Translations under genes and position numbers: made by a program | Shown here: positions 25,193 to 38,255 of the stretch, in pieces | Layout of the letters: each line of letters starts with the position of its first letter | How positions within the stretch are numbered: position 1 is the stretch's first letter | Source of the DNA: Dechloromonas sp. HYN0024 | GTDB taxonomy: Bacteria > Pseudomonadota > Gammaproteobacteria > Burkholderiales > Rhodocyclaceae | Length of the DNA: 64,000 nt | Assembly (NCBI RefSeq): GCF_003441615.1 | Contig: NZ_CP031842.1 | Location: 1,320,501 to 1,384,500 of the forward strand | Reading direction: 5' to 3' | Notes under the pieces: model-generated | Seen by the model: only the letters and a program-made list of their open reading frames with translations | Database searches by the model: none | Told to the model about the DNA's origin: nothing

Positions 25193-25349
25193 AATCACCT
25201 GCGCCACCCAGTTTGGATACCAGCCTCGAAAGGTCGGTTGTGGCCGCTTGGGTGAGGTCGCCAACGTCCGCTTCCGAGAACTCCAGTTCGAAAAACACCG
25301 GTTTGGCTGAGCGGCCGCTATCGGGAAACTGCGATGACCGGAATGGGCA

Positions 25350-26940
25350 TATTCTGTTGAAAAACACCCCGTAGGGAAGGCTGCCTGGTGAAATATGCGT
25401 ATCGCATACGCATTGATGGTGCCGTGATGATGGGTCAACAGAGCGGAAGTCAGGATCGACTGTTTTATTCGTTTGACCTGGAAAGTTTCGTTCCTCCGAA
25501 TCATCTATTGCGAGGCATCGACCAATGCCTCGACCTTGGCGGGCTTCGCCAGCGTCTGGCCAGTCACTACAGCCATACAGGGCGTCCTTCGATTGCCCCT
25601 GAACTGATGATCAGAATGCTGATCGTCGGCTACTGCTATGGCATTCGTTCTGAACGGCGCCTGTGCGAGGAGGTTCATCTCAATTTGGCTTATCGGTGGT
25701 TCTGCCGATTGGGTCTCGAAGATGCCATTCCAAACTACTCGACATTCTCAAAAAATCGACATGGGCGATTCCGGCAGAACGGAACCTTTCGCTGGATATT
25801 TGACGAGGTGGTGCGCGGCTGTATGGCCGCCGGTCTTGTGCGGGGAGAAGGATTTGCTATAGATGCCAGTATTGTGGCGGCCGATGCCAGTGGTCAGCAG
25901 GGCATCCCTAAGGGTGAGCCGCTACAGTGGGGTGATCCCACCTCAAGAACCCACGCGGTGCGCGAGTATCTTGAGGCACTCGATAGCGAGTTGCCCGGTA
26001 CGCCAGCACCCCGCAAGATATCGATCAGCGACCCCCAATCCCGTTGGACGGGCGCCGAAGGCGGCGTACCGTACTATGCCTACTCGACCAACTATCTGAT
26101 TGATACTGCTCACGGGGTCATTCTCGACGTGGAAGCGACGCCGGCCTATCGAACCGCAGAAGTCGAATCTACCAAGCTCATGATTGACCGCGTCGAATCT
26201 CGGTTTAACCTAGTTCCGGATCGCCTGATTGCCGACACGGCTTACGGTACTGCGCCAATGTTGGCCTGGATGGTCGAAGAGAAGGGCATCGAACCCCACA
26301 TCCCCCTTTGGGATAGATCAGAGCGTCATGACGGCTCCTTCTCCCGCAGTGACTTCCAGTGGGATGAAGCCGCCAACGAGTATCGCTGCCCTGCAGGCAA
26401 GGCGCTGCGTTGCGACTGGCGCCAATTCAAGAATCCACGTACGCGCATCACGAAAGCCGACACCATTCTCTACAAGTCACGACAATCCGACTGCGCGGCA
26501 TGCCCCATGAAAATATCTTGCTGCCAGAACACCCCCTTTCGCAAGATAGCCCGCAGCATTCATGAGGCGGCGCGAGATGTGGCACGCCAGGTTGCCAAGA
26601 CTCAGGAATATCAACAGTCACGTCGCGAGCGCAAAAAGGTCGAGATGCTCTTTGCTCACCTCAAGCGCATTCTGAAACTTGATCGCCTGAGGTTACGGGG
26701 GCTATCTGGTGCAACTGATGAATTTACGCTGGCCGCCCTCGTGCAAAACTTGCACCGCATGACCAAGTTGCTCTGGTCATCACATAGGATAGATGCGCCT
26801 AAAAATTACCAAATGGCATAAATAAGCGAGCAAATGTACCTTTAGCACGCGATTTCACTCTGTTTAATGCCTAAATTTCATCAATCACCGGAATTTCGGC
26901 CAACAATCTCGGCCATTAAATCGGGTTTTTCAACAGAATA
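25350..26940 (+). mobile_element. Second IS1182-type insertion sequence
   Basis: Perfect 16-bp terminal inverted repeats TATTCTGTTGAAAAAC (25350-25365 and, inverted, 26925-26940) enclose one transposase gene. GGCA flanks both sides (25346-25349 and 26941-26944), a likely 4-bp target duplication. It is unrelated in end sequence to the element at 1425-3048. Confidence 0.85.
25427..26821 (+). CDS. IS1182-family transposase
   Basis: About 464 residues from MMGQQSGSQDRLFYSF; the frame is open 13 codons earlier. The DUF772-type N-terminus (HTGRPSIAPELMIRMLIVGY) and the DDE-type core (FAIDASIVAADAS, LIADTAYGTAPMLAW) are followed by Cys-rich CPAGK...CAACPMKISCC. The C-terminal block is RKKVEMLFAHLKRILKL. 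It appears intact. The flanks 25193-25349 and 26945-27045 hold no recognisable gene. Confidence 0.87.
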   Translation: MMGQQSGSQDRLFYSFDLESFVPPNHLLRGIDQCLDLGGLRQRLASHYSHTGRPSIAPELMIRMLIVGYCYGIRSERRLCEEVHLNLAYRWFCRLGLEDAIPNYSTFSKNRHGRFRQNGTFRWIFDEVVRGCMAAGLVRGEGFAIDASIVAADASGQQGIPKGEPLQWGDPTSRTHAVREYLEALDSELPGTPAPRKISISDPQSRWTGAEGGVPYYAYSTNYLIDTAHGVILDVEATPAYRTAEVESTKLMIDRVESRFNLVPDRLIADTAYGTAPMLAWMVEEKGIEPHIPLWDRSERHDGSFSRSDFQWDEAANEYRCPAGKALRCDWRQFKNPRTRITKADTILYKSRQSDCAACPMKISCCQNTPFRKIARSIHEAARDVARQVAKTQEYQQSRRERKKVEMLFAHLKRILKLDRLRLRGLSGATDEFTLAALVQNLHRMTKLLWSSHRIDAPKNYQMA

Positions 26941-27045
26941 GGCACGTAGGAGCAACTCAGCCCTTTCCCCCAGCAGCAAGTAGCGATCCGTCTCTGCTGT
27001 AACGCAGCATGGCCGGAACCTGCCAGTCACTGAGCGGGTCACCTG

Positions 27046-27075
27046 AAACAAAATCGGGGAGCCGTAGCTCCCCGA
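27046..27075 (-). terminator. Rho-independent terminator after the MCP gene
   Basis: A 9-bp perfect stem TCGGGGAGC/GCTCCCCGA with a 4-nt loop (27054-27075) is followed on the minus strand by a T-rich TTTTGTTT. It lies 19 bp past the stop codon. Confidence 0.85.
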
Positions 27076-27093
27076 TCATGCTTTGCTTGCCAC

Positions 27094-28728
27094 TCAGGTC
27101 TTGAACTGGGATACGGTTTCCCGCAGCGAGCTGGACAGGGCCTGCAACTGGCGGGCCGCGTCGGCTGTCTGACGGACGGCGGCGGCGCTTTCTTCGGACA
27201 TCTGGGCGATGGTTTCGAGCTTCTGGGCGATTTCGTTGCTGGCCATGCTTTGTTCGGCAATCGAGTCGGAAATGCCATTGACCACGGCCGTGACGCGCAA
27301 CGCGCCGTCGCGGATGCGGTTGATCGAGTCGCCGGCCTGGTTGGCCAGTTGGACGCCGTTGCCAACCTGGCGGACGCCATCCTGCATGCTGCTGACGGCA
27401 CTGCGCGTACCGTTCTGGATCTTGGCCACCATGTCTCCGATTTCCTTGGTCGAATGACCGGTGCGCTCGGCCAGTTTGCGCACCTCGTCGGCGACCACGG
27501 CAAAGCCGCGGCCCTGTTCGCCGGCACGGGCAGCTTCAATGGCGGCATTGAGGGCGAGGAGGTTGGTCTGGTCGGCAATTTCCTTGATGGTATTGACGAT
27601 GGAGGTGATCTGGTCGGATTGATGGCCGAGGTCTTCGACGATGATCGATGAGGCCTGTACCGCCTCGGAAATCTTGCGCATTTCGCTGGCAGCGTTGTGG
27701 ATGACGGCGGCACCATCTTCGGAAAGGGTGCCGGCAGTCTGCGAGATGCTGTGCGCCTCGCCGGCATTTTCCTTGACCTGATCGATGCTGACGGCCATTT
27801 CCTCGACACAGGCGGCCATCGACGAAGCAGCATCGCTTTGCTGGCTGGCACGCTCGGCGACCTGTTCGGAGGCTTTGAACAACTGGTTGGCTGCGCCGGA
27901 AACCTGCTCGGCATTGGCGACGATGCCGGCGATCATGGTACGCAGGGTTTCCTGCATGGTGCGAATGTTGGCGAGCAGGCTGTCTTTGTCATTGGCCGCA
28001 CAGTCGACCGGGGTGGCCAGATCACCGGCCGCGATGCGCTTGGTGATGGCCGAGGCTACGGCAGGGTCGCCACCCAGCGTTTTGATAATGTTGTTGGAGA
28101 GCAGCAGCAATGAAATGGCGATGAAACCGGCAATCCCGAGGCCCCAGATCAGCAGCTTGACAGCGTCGCTGCGGAACTTGGCTTCGACATCGTCGACGTA
28201 GATTCCCGAACCGATGACCCAGCCCCAGGGTTCGAACCCCATGACGAAGGAAATTTTGGGTACGCCTTCTTCTGCGCCCGGTTTGGGCCAGAGATAGTCG
28301 ACGAATCCCGAACCTTTGGCCTTCACCGTCTTGTTGAACTCAACAAACAGCAGCTTGCCGTTCTTGTCCTTGATCTGGTCGAGTTTCTTGCCTTCCAGTT
28401 CGGGCTTGATCGGGTGCATGACCATGACGTCCTGGAGGTCGTTGATCCAGAAGTACTCGACCTTGTCGTAGCGCATGCCGCGAATGGCTTCCGCCGCAGC
28501 CTTCTTGGCATCTTCCACCGACAGTTGCCCGTCGCGGGCGCGCTTTTCGAAGTGGGCGACGATGCCGTGGGTTGCTTCGACAAGGTTGCGCACCTTGGCC
28601 TGGCGATCGTCGAGCATCTGGTTCTTGCCGTTGATCAGCAGTGCCGAGAACAGAATAGCTAGTGCGACGACCGTCATGGCGGTCATCGCAAGAAGTTTGC
28701 CGCGCAGGCTTATTCCTTGATTGGCCAT
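27094..28728 (-). CDS. Methyl-accepting chemotaxis protein with single Cache sensor
   Basis: A 544-residue transducer. The first membrane segment is at about 12-32. A periplasmic sCache_2-type domain (about 35-190) includes [20 protein letters not shown] and [21 protein letters not shown] second membrane segment (about 190-212), a HAMP-like region and the cytoplasmic signalling domain follow, with the hairpin tip [32 protein letters not shown]. The C-terminus (SQFKT) lacks the NWETF-type CheR/CheB tether. Related Cache domains bind small carboxylates, but the ligand cannot be read from sequence. A good ribosome site (AGAGGGTG) precedes the ATG. No chemotaxis operon is nearby. Confidence 0.92.
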   Translation of the reverse strand: MANQGISLRGKLLAMTAMTVVALAILFSALLINGKNQMLDDRQAKVRNLVEATHGIVAHFEKRARDGQLSVEDAKKAAAEAIRGMRYDKVEYFWINDLQDVMVMHPIKPELEGKKLDQIKDKNGKLLFVEFNKTVKAKGSGFVDYLWPKPGAEEGVPKISFVMGFEPWGWVIGSGIYVDDVEAKFRSDAVKLLIWGLGIAGFIAISLLLLSNNIIKTLGGDPAVASAITKRIAAGDLATPVDCAANDKDSLLANIRTMQETLRTMIAGIVANAEQVSGAANQLFKASEQVAERASQQSDAASSMAACVEEMAVSIDQVKENAGEAHSISQTAGTLSEDGAAVIHNAASEMRKISEAVQASSIIVEDLGHQSDQITSIVNTIKEIADQTNLLALNAAIEAARAGEQGRGFAVVADEVRKLAERTGHSTKEIGDMVAKIQNGTRSAVSSMQDGVRQVGNGVQLANQAGDSINRIRDGALRVTAVVNGISDSIAEQSMASNEIAQKLETIAQMSEESAAAVRQTADAARQLQALSSSLRETVSQFKT

Positions 28729-28850
28729 ATTTCACCCTCTTTCGCAGATGTGGCGAATGGTTCAAATTTGATATTTATAAATTTAGCACAATACGTTTAT
28801 GCGAAAAGGATTTTGTTGTGTTCTGGCGTGGAAATCTATTTCCCATCCGG

Positions 28851-28876
28851 GTTGAAATTCGGGCAAAAGGCCCCAT
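28851..28876 (+). promoter_or_regulatory. Heat-shock (sigma-32 type) promoter of clpB
   Basis: GTTGAAA (28851-28857), a 13-bp spacer and CCCCAT (28871-28876) closely fit the RpoH consensus CTTGAAA-N11-16-CCCCAT. It lies 40 bp before the clpB start, which has GGAGAG as ribosome site. The placement upstream of a disaggregase gene supports the call. Confidence 0.8.
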
Positions 28877-28915
28877 CTTTCCGATAACCGAAAATCAGTA
28901 TCCGGAGAGTTAACC

Positions 28916-31504
<2,589 letters not shown>

Positions 31505-32264
31505 GGCTTTTGCCGACTGGCGGCAGGCCAGGCACGATGAGCTGGCCGCCCCTGGCAGCTGGCTCGGGCTGGCCGGCCTGTTTTGGCTGGAGCCGGGTGT
31601 GAACCGTGTCGGCAGCGCTGCAGAAGCGCTGGTTCGCCTGGCCGATGGACCGGCGCATCTCGGCGATCTGGTCTGGCAGGATGGGCGAGTGCTGTGGCAT
31701 CCGGTGTCCGGTGACGCATGTGAATTGCAAACCGACAGCGCCGGAAAGGCGACGGTGGTCGACGTCGAAAACTGGTCGTTTTTTATTGTTGACCGCGAGG
31801 GCAGACTGGCGGCCCGTCTGCGTGACCGGGACTGGGCAAGGCATCGGCCTTTTGCCGGGGTGGACTATTTTGATGTCGACCCGGCGTGGCAGATCGAGGC
31901 CGACTGGCAGGCACTGTCGCCGCCGATCACGATGGAAGTACCCAATGTGAGCGGCGATCTGAAAAGCGTCGAGGTGGCTTATCAGGCGGTGTTCGAACTG
32001 GCCGGACAAAAGGTCCGGCTATTGCCGATGGCGGTCAGCGATCAAGACGTTTTTTTCGTTTTTCGTGACCGGACAAGTGGCAAGGAAAGCTACGGTGCCG
32101 GGCGTTTCTTGAAGACAGAGCCCGCTGCTGAGGGAAAAATCCGCCTCGACTTCAACCGTGCCTACAACCCACCCTGCGCGTTCACACCCTTCGCCACCTG
32201 TCCGCTGCCGCCGCCGGAAAACTGGTTGTCCTTTCCGGTGACGGCTGGCGAAATGAAATATCGT

Positions 32265-33392
32265 TCAGGCGAGTGAGTCCAGCGCCTTCTTGAAGTTGTC
32301 GACGGTTTGCGCCGGGTTGTGCAGTTTTTCCAGCCCGAACAGGCCGAGGCGGAAGGTGCGGAAATCGGCTGGTTCATCGCATTGCAGTGGCACGCCGGCG
32401 GCGGTCTGGACACCCTGGGCGATGAATTTCTTGCCGGTGTGAATGTCCGCGTCGGTGGTGTAGCTGACCACCACCCCGGGAGCCTGGAAGCCTTCGGCGG
32501 CAACGCTCGGGTAGCCCTTGGCAACGAGCAGTTCACGGATGCGACGGCCAAGTTCGACCTGCTCCTGGCAGACCTTGTCGAAGCCGTAGGCTTCGGTTTC
32601 CAGCATGACATCGCGCAGGGTGGCCAGCGCATCGGTCGGCATTGTCGCGTGATAGGCATGGCCACCGTTTTCGAAAGCTTCCATGATCTGCAGCCATTTT
32701 TTCAGGTCGCAGGCGAAACTGGTGCTGCTCGTCGCGTCGATATGGGCGCGGGCGCGTTCGCCAAGGGCGACCATGGCGCAGCATGGCGAGGCACTCCAAC
32801 CCTTTTGCGGGGCGCTGATCAGCACGTCGACGTTATTGGCCGCCATGTCGACCCAGATGGTGCCGGAGGCAATGCAATCGAGCACGAACATCCCGTCAAC
32901 CGAACGAACCGCCTCGCCGACAGCACGCAGGTAGTCGTCGGGCAGGATCATGCCCGATGAGGTTTCGACATGCGGTGCGAAAACGACTTCCGGGCGATGT
33001 TCGCGGATGGCGGCGACCACCTCTTCGATCGGTGCCGGCGCGAAGGGGGCCTGACTACCAGTACCGACCTGGCGGGCCTTGAGCACGATGCTTTCGGCCG
33101 GGATGCGGCCCATGTCGAAAATCTGCGTCCAGCGGAAGCTGAACCATCCGTTGCGGATGACCAGTACCTTGCGCTGGGTGGCGAACTGGCGCGCCACGGC
33201 TTCCATGCCGTAGGTGCCGCTGCCGGGTACGATGATCGCGGCCTTGGCGTGGTAAACCTTCTTCATCAGGCGCGAGATGTCCTTCATGACGCCCTGGAAG
33301 CGTTGCGACATGTGATTCAGGGCACGATCGGTATAGACCACCGAGTATTCAAGCAGGCCTTCGGGATCGGGTTGCGGCAGCAAAGCGGGCAC
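32265..33392 (-). CDS. Class V aminotransferase (alanine/serine-glyoxylate type)
   Basis: A 375-residue PLP enzyme of fold type I. The start is a GTG preceded by GGAGAG; a longer frame upstream lacks homologous sequence. Visible blocks are IIVPGSGTYGMEAVARQF near the PLP phosphate site, VFAPHVETSSGMILPDD, FVLDCIASGTIWVDM with the Asp that contacts the pyridine nitrogen, and SAPQKGWSASPCC with the Schiff-base lysine. The family transaminates alanine, serine or aspartate with glyoxylate or pyruvate; the exact substrate is not fixed by sequence. Divergent from the glutamate dehydrogenase gene. Confidence 0.88.
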   Translation of the reverse strand: MPALLPQPDPEGLLEYSVVYTDRALNHMSQRFQGVMKDISRLMKKVYHAKAAIIVPGSGTYGMEAVARQFATQRKVLVIRNGWFSFRWTQIFDMGRIPAESIVLKARQVGTGSQAPFAPAPIEEVVAAIREHRPEVVFAPHVETSSGMILPDDYLRAVGEAVRSVDGMFVLDCIASGTIWVDMAANNVDVLISAPQKGWSASPCCAMVALGERARAHIDATSSTSFACDLKKWLQIMEAFENGGHAYHATMPTDALATLRDVMLETEAYGFDKVCQEQVELGRRIRELLVAKGYPSVAAEGFQAPGVVVSYTTDADIHTGKKFIAQGVQTAAGVPLQCDEPADFRTFRLGLFGLEKLHNPAQTVDNFKKALDSLA

Positions 33393-33509
33393 AGGAACTC
33401 TCCGGTTAAACAATATTTTTGAGAGCATACCTGCAAGCCCGGTTGGCGCGCTAGTCAGGAGACGCTCATTGCGCGACACTGATGAAAAATCGGTCGCCAA
33501 GGAGTCGCC

Positions 33510-34793
33510 ATGAACACACCTCAATTGCCTTCCTATCTTTCCAAGGAAAATATTGGTCCCTGGCATATTTTCCTGCAACAGGTGGAACAGGTTGCGCCGC
33601 TGCTCGACCAGTCCCTGTGGCCCTGGGTCGATACGCTGCGCCATCCCAAGCGCTCGCTCATCGTCGATGTGCCGATCCGCCGGGACAATGGCGTGGTCGA
33701 GCATTTTGAAGGCTATCGCGTGCATCACAACACCTCGCGTGGGCCGGGCAAGGGGGGTATCCGCTTTCATCAGGACGTGACCCTGTCGGAAGTAATGGCC
33801 CTGGCCGGCTGGATGACCATCAAGAATGCCGTGGTCAACGTGCCCTTCGGCGGCGCCAAGGGTGGGGTACGGGTCGATCCGCGCCAATTGTCGCTGTCCG
33901 AACTGGAGGGTCTGACCCGCCGCTACACCAGCGAGATCAGCGCCATGATCGGGCCGGACAAGGATATCCCGGCCCCTGACATGAATACCAATGCCCAGGT
34001 CATGGCCTGGATGATGGATACCTATTCGATGGGCGAGGGGCGCACGGTCACCGGTGTGGTCACTGGCAAGCCAGTGTCGCTCGGCGGTTCGCTCGGTCGT
34101 TCAGATGCCACCGGGCGGGGCGTTTTCGTTACCGCTCGCGAGGCCGGGCGTCGCCTGAACGTGCCGATCGAGGGGGCGCGGGTGATCGTGCAGGGCTTCG
34201 GCAATGTCGGCGAGGCCAGCGCCCGTATCTTCGCCCAGAACGGTGCCCGGGTGATTGCCATCCAGGATGTCAGCGGCACGGTAGTTAATGAGGCCGGGCT
34301 TGATGTCGTCGCCCTCAAGGCTTACCTGACCGAGCACAAGACCTTGCTGGGTGCCCCCGGCACCGAGACGATCAGCAATGACGATTTCTGGGCAATTCCT
34401 TGTGACTTCCTGGTGCCGGCTGCGCTGGAGTCGCAGATCAACCGTTACAACGCCGAGCGCATCGCTGCTCGTATTGTGGTTGAGGGGGCCAATGGCCCGA
34501 CGACGCCGGAAGCCGATGTCATCCTCGCCGAGCGCGGCATTGTCGTGGTGCCCGATGTGCTGGCCAATGCGGGTGGAGTCACGGTCAGCTATTTCGAGTG
34601 GGTACAGGATTTCTCGAGTTTCTTCTGGACCGAGGATGAAATTTACAGCCGCCTCGAACGGATCATGTCGGAAGCCTTCAACGCCATCTGGCAGATGGCC
34701 GCCGACCGCAAAATGCCGCTCCGCTCGGCGGCCTTCGTCATCGGTTGCAGCCGGGTGCTGGAAGCACGCGCGATCCGCGGCTTGTATCCGTGA
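33510..34793 (+). CDS. gdhA: Glutamate dehydrogenase
   Basis: A 427-residue Glu/Leu/Phe/Val-type dehydrogenase that interconverts glutamate and 2-oxoglutarate plus ammonia. The substrate domain has [20 protein letters not shown] with the conserved lysines, then [29 protein letters not shown] carries the catalytic region. The nucleotide domain reads [14 protein letters not shown], a GxGxxG fold suited to NAD(P). The length is that of the short hexameric class. AAGGAGTC before the ATG is a good ribosome site. The symbol gdhA is used by family; cofactor choice was not determined. Confidence 0.92.
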   Translation: MNTPQLPSYLSKENIGPWHIFLQQVEQVAPLLDQSLWPWVDTLRHPKRSLIVDVPIRRDNGVVEHFEGYRVHHNTSRGPGKGGIRFHQDVTLSEVMALAGWMTIKNAVVNVPFGGAKGGVRVDPRQLSLSELEGLTRRYTSEISAMIGPDKDIPAPDMNTNAQVMAWMMDTYSMGEGRTVTGVVTGKPVSLGGSLGRSDATGRGVFVTAREAGRRLNVPIEGARVIVQGFGNVGEASARIFAQNGARVIAIQDVSGTVVNEAGLDVVALKAYLTEHKTLLGAPGTETISNDDFWAIPCDFLVPAALESQINRYNAERIAARIVVEGANGPTTPEADVILAERGIVVVPDVLANAGGVTVSYFEWVQDFSSFFWTEDEIYSRLERIMSEAFNAIWQMAADRKMPLRSAAFVIGCSRVLEARAIRGLYP

Positions 34794-34800
34794 TGTGCTG

Positions 34801-35823
34801 CTAACGTCGGGCCAGGATCAGCGAACCTTTTTCGCGGGGTTCCAGGTCGATTCGTTCGACTGCGGAAAATCCCGCGGTGGCAAGCCAATCACAATAATCG
34901 GCATGGCGATGCGTCTGGGTGCCGGTTTCCAGCAGCAGGGTTAGCCTGAACGCAGCGTTGAGCGCATCGAGCGAGGTTTCCGCAAGATACTCGTGAATGA
35001 CCAGCAGGCCGCCGGGGCGCATTGATTCGCCAATTTGCCGGATGGCCAGACGATTTTCGTCGGCGGAGTGATTGTGGGCGACGGAGAGGTAGAAGACCAG
35101 GTCGTTGTCGGCACCCCAGTCATGTTCCTGCAAGGTGCCGGGGCTCAGGGAAATGCGGTCAGCCAGTCCCGCCCTAGCGATTTCCGGCCCGGTGTCGGTA
35201 AGGGCGCTGGGCATGTCTACGATCACGGCATCGAGCTGCGGATAGTGCTGGCAGAAGCGGATCGAGTGCAGACCATGCGAGCCACCGAGATCGAGCAGGC
35301 GGCGATAGGCGGTGGAGACCGGCACATGGCGAAGCAGGTCGGGGCCAAGATCGGCGGCAAACGCTCCCATGTAGGAAGAGAACAGCGGGCCGAGATGCGG
35401 CTTCTCGATCATCGCCTCCCACAGTGTCTGTTCCGGCTCGCCCTTGCGCACGGTTTCGGCCAGGCTGCCCATCATCGCCCAGGCCTCATGCGTCCACAGC
35501 AGGCCGGGGGTGTAATCGACCTGACCGGCACTGGTAAACCAGCGTCGGGTGCTGGCCGTGTTGGCAAAAGCGTCGCCATGCTTTTCCAGATAGCCGATGG
35601 CGACCAGAAAGTCGACCAGGGTGCTCGTGCCACGCAGGCTTGAATGAATTTTTTCGGCCAGGGCCTGCGGCGTCAGAGGGCCATCGACCAGTGCCTCAAA
35701 CAGTCCCAGGCGGCCTGCCGAAATGATCGCCGACGATTTCATCATCGGCATATAGACGTCCAGCATGGCCAGTTCGGCCGAACCGGTCGGCTGGCAGACA
35801 TCGGGTTTGCGAATACGGGGCAT
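34801..35823 (-). CDS. SAM-dependent O-methyltransferase-like protein
   Basis: A 340-residue methyltransferase of the plant/bacterial O-methyltransferase (family 2) architecture. A winged-helix dimerisation part (about 20-95) precedes the Rossmann domain with LLDLGGSHGLHSIRF (motif I), DAVIVDMPSAL (motif II) and GDL-like DNDLVFYLSVAHN. RPGGLLVIHEYLAE follows near 275. Relatives act on small hydroxylated metabolites, but the substrate here is unknown. The gene ends 8 bp before the stop of the convergent glutamate dehydrogenase gene and starts 8 bp after the glutathione peroxidase gene, suggesting cotranscription with it. Confidence 0.85.
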   Translation of the reverse strand: MPRIRKPDVCQPTGSAELAMLDVYMPMMKSSAIISAGRLGLFEALVDGPLTPQALAEKIHSSLRGTSTLVDFLVAIGYLEKHGDAFANTASTRRWFTSAGQVDYTPGLLWTHEAWAMMGSLAETVRKGEPEQTLWEAMIEKPHLGPLFSSYMGAFAADLGPDLLRHVPVSTAYRRLLDLGGSHGLHSIRFCQHYPQLDAVIVDMPSALTDTGPEIARAGLADRISLSPGTLQEHDWGADNDLVFYLSVAHNHSADENRLAIRQIGESMRPGGLLVIHEYLAETSLDALNAAFRLTLLLETGTQTHRHADYCDWLATAGFSAVERIDLEPREKGSLILARR

Positions 35824-35831
35824 GGGTCTAC

Positions 35832-36389
35832 TTAGGGCTGGCTATTGAGCGCCGCTTCAAGCGCCGCGATGAGAGCCGGATCATCCGGCGTCATGTCGGG
35901 CGAGAAACGCCGCACCACGACGCCGTCGCGACCGATCAGGAATTTCTCGAAATTCCACAGCACATCTTCCGGCTGCTTCGGCGAGATGCCGTAGCCAGCG
36001 AGTTTTTCACGGAAATCGCTGCCGGCAGGAAAGACGGCTACCGGCCGGGCGGCGATCAGTTGGGCGTAGAGCGGGTGGCGCGGCTGGCTGTTGATGTTCA
36101 ATTTCTCGAACATGGGGAAGTCGACGCCAAAGTTGGTCGTGCAGAAAGCCTGAATATCGCTGGCTGACCCCGGTTCCTGCGCTGCAAAGTCGTTACAGGG
36201 AAAGCCCAGCACCTGCAGGCCGCGCCTGCGATATTCCTTGTACAGGCTTTCCAGGCCGGCGTATTGCGGCGTCAGCCCGCACTTGGAGGCGACATTGACG
36301 ACTAACAGCACCTGCCCACGAAATTCACCCAGAGTCAGGGCGCGTCCATCGAGGCTTTTCAGGGGGATGTCGTAGAGGGAGTCAGGCAT
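35832..36389 (-). CDS. Glutathione peroxidase family protein
   Basis: A 185-residue thiol peroxidase. The catalytic Cys lies in NVASKCGLTPQY near residue 37. The Gln and Trp of the catalytic tetrad sit in GFPCNDFAAQEPGS and LWNFEKFLIGRDG. It has Cys rather than selenocysteine, as in most bacterial members, and likely reduces hydroperoxides using thioredoxin or glutathione. No signal peptide is seen, so it should be cytoplasmic. The divergent gap to hflX is about 150 bp. Confidence 0.92.
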   Translation of the reverse strand: MPDSLYDIPLKSLDGRALTLGEFRGQVLLVVNVASKCGLTPQYAGLESLYKEYRRRGLQVLGFPCNDFAAQEPGSASDIQAFCTTNFGVDFPMFEKLNINSQPRHPLYAQLIAARPVAVFPAGSDFREKLAGYGISPKQPEDVLWNFEKFLIGRDGVVVRRFSPDMTPDDPALIAALEAALNSQP

Positions 36390-36537
36390 GGTGGTCTCGT
36401 CTGGTCGAAGGGTGATGGGACATATTGTGCTGGGCAGCAGATGGATATTTTACGTGTTGAAACCTCTGGTCAATGCCGGCATTTGACGGTGTGCCGGTTA
36501 CTATCTGCCTTTTCCCTCTCTAGAAAAGCACTTCCGG

Positions 36538-37893
36538 ATGCAAATGGATGTAGAACAGAAGCTCAGGTATGCCGTCGCGGCGGCTGTCCAACTGCCAAGC
36601 GTGAGCGATACCGAATTTGAGGCGTCGCTGACCGAGCTGCGCGAATTGGCGAAGACCTTGGGCTTCAAGGTCATCCATACCTTCATACAGAAGCGTTCGA
36701 GCTTTGATACCACCGGTTATATGGGGGTCGGCAAGCGCCAGGAGATTCACGAATTCGTTCATGGCGGGGCGGTGTACGACGAGTCGGGCGAGGCACTGCC
36801 GTCACTGGCCGAGGCGAATCTGCCGGAGATCGAGGCGATTCTCGTCGATCACGAGATTTCGCCATCGCAGGCGCGCAATCTGGAAATCGAGGCGGGTTGC
36901 GAGGTCATGGACCGGACCATGGTCATCCTCGAAATCTTCCATCGCAATGCCCGCTCACGGGCGGCCAAGGCCCAGGTTGAAATAGCCCGCCTTGGCTACA
37001 TGGCCCCGCGCCTGCGCGAGGCGGCCAAGCTGGCCGGGTCGCAGGGACGACAGCGCAGCGGCGTGGGCGGTCGTGGTGCCGGCGAATCGCATACCGAACT
37101 CGACAAACGCAAGATTCGCGACCGCATCGCCGAACTGCAACTCGAAATTCTCGCCATGGAGGCCGAGCGCAAGACGCAGCGGGCCCGCCGCCAGGAACGC
37201 CAGAGTCAGGCCGCTGTTGCCCTGGTTGGCTATACCAATGCCGGCAAATCGACCCTGATGCGGGCACTGACTGGCAGCGAGGTGCTGGTCGCCAACAAGC
37301 TGTTCGCGACCCTCGACACCACCGTCCGCGCCCTTTACCCGGAAAGCGTGCCACGCGTGCTGGTCAGCGATACGGTCGGTTTCATCAAGAATCTGCCACA
37401 CGGCCTGGTCGCTTCCTTTAAATCGACCCTCGACGAGGCCCTCGATGCTTCCTTGCTGCTGCACGTAATCGATGCTAGCGACCCGGGTTTCGAGCGCCAG
37501 CTTGAAGTGACCGACAAGGTGCTTGAAGAGATCGGCGCCGATGTCGTGCCGCGCCTGCGCATCTTCAACAAGATCGATCATGTTGGCGACGATGCGGCTC
37601 AGGCGGAGTGCGAGGTAGGACTGCGGGAGAAATACCCCGATTGCGTCGTAATGAGCGCGCGCCGTCCGGACGAGGTGGCACGGCTACGTCAGAAGATCAT
37701 CAATTTTTTCCAGCGCGATCATGTCGAGGCTGAGCTTTTCCTGCCCTGGTCGGCGCAGCAGCTGCGCAAGGATATCTTTGCCGGTTGCGAGGTGCTCGAG
37801 GAGCGGGCGGATGCAGCAGGGGCGTTCTTCCTGGTGCGCGGTGAAAGCCTGGTGATCGAGGCGCTGCGTGAACGGTTTGCGCAGGTCGACTGA
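36538..37893 (+). CDS. hflX: GTPase HflX
   Basis: A 451-residue ribosome-associated GTPase that splits stalled 70S ribosomes under stress. The N-terminal HflX domain includes KRSSFDTTGYMGVGKRQEI and VDHEISPSQARNLE. A Gly-rich linker (GVGGRGAGESHTELDKRKI) and helical arms follow. The G domain has G1 VGYTNAGKST near 232, G3 DTVGFIKNLPH and G4 NKID. Two in-frame ATGs occur six bases apart; I keep the first. No hfq or hflK/C lies next to it, unlike the common hfq-hflX-hflKC arrangement. Confidence 0.93.
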   Translation: MQMDVEQKLRYAVAAAVQLPSVSDTEFEASLTELRELAKTLGFKVIHTFIQKRSSFDTTGYMGVGKRQEIHEFVHGGAVYDESGEALPSLAEANLPEIEAILVDHEISPSQARNLEIEAGCEVMDRTMVILEIFHRNARSRAAKAQVEIARLGYMAPRLREAAKLAGSQGRQRSGVGGRGAGESHTELDKRKIRDRIAELQLEILAMEAERKTQRARRQERQSQAAVALVGYTNAGKSTLMRALTGSEVLVANKLFATLDTTVRALYPESVPRVLVSDTVGFIKNLPHGLVASFKSTLDEALDASLLLHVIDASDPGFERQLEVTDKVLEEIGADVVPRLRIFNKIDHVGDDAAQAECEVGLREKYPDCVVMSARRPDEVARLRQKIINFFQRDHVEAELFLPWSAQQLRKDIFAGCEVLEERADAAGAFFLVRGESLVIEALRERFAQVD

Positions 37894-38002
37894 GTGGTCG
37901 CTCAGGACTGTCATTGATTTTGCCGCGTTGTGGCAGGGGCAAGCGATGAACGGCCATGCTAGAATCACGGGATCGTCTTGAATATCTAGAGGAAGCACCG
38001 AA

Positions 38003-38212
38003 ATGGCGGAAGTTAATACCAGCTACGTGTCCGATCACCAGACTTGGATGAACGAGCAACTGGAAAAGAATCCCGAGTGGGTCGAAGACCAGAAGGCCGG
38101 TCGCGCCCTGTGGTGGGACAAGAAGCAGGATGTCGACAGCTCGGCCCGCAATGCCGGCTCGAAGGTGCCGCAGAAGCCCTATCCTTACGATGTGAATTTC
38201 TACGGCGAATAA
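38003..38212 (+). CDS. DUF3460 family small protein
   Basis: A 69-residue polar protein. The blocks YVSDHQTWMNEQLEKNPEWV, AGRALWWDK and QKPYPYDVNFYGE match the DUF3460 family, small soluble proteins found in betaproteobacteria with no assigned function. AGGAAGC precedes the ATG. Its terminator is the one split by the IS4-type element downstream. Confidence 0.85.
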   Translation: MAEVNTSYVSDHQTWMNEQLEKNPEWVEDQKAGRALWWDKKQDVDSSARNAGSKVPQKPYPYDVNFYGE

Positions 38213-38232
38213 TCGCTGCGGTATTTCAGTCG

Positions 38233-38255
38233 ATAAAAAAGCCGGTCATTGACCG
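38233..38255. terminator. Left copy of a split bidirectional terminator
   Basis: TAAAAAAGCCGGTCATTGACCG keeps the palindrome CGGTCATTGACCG and, on the minus strand, its T-tract, but has lost the outer GC pairs and the plus-strand T-tract. On the minus strand it could still stop transcripts leaving the IS4-type transposase gene. Confidence 0.65.
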
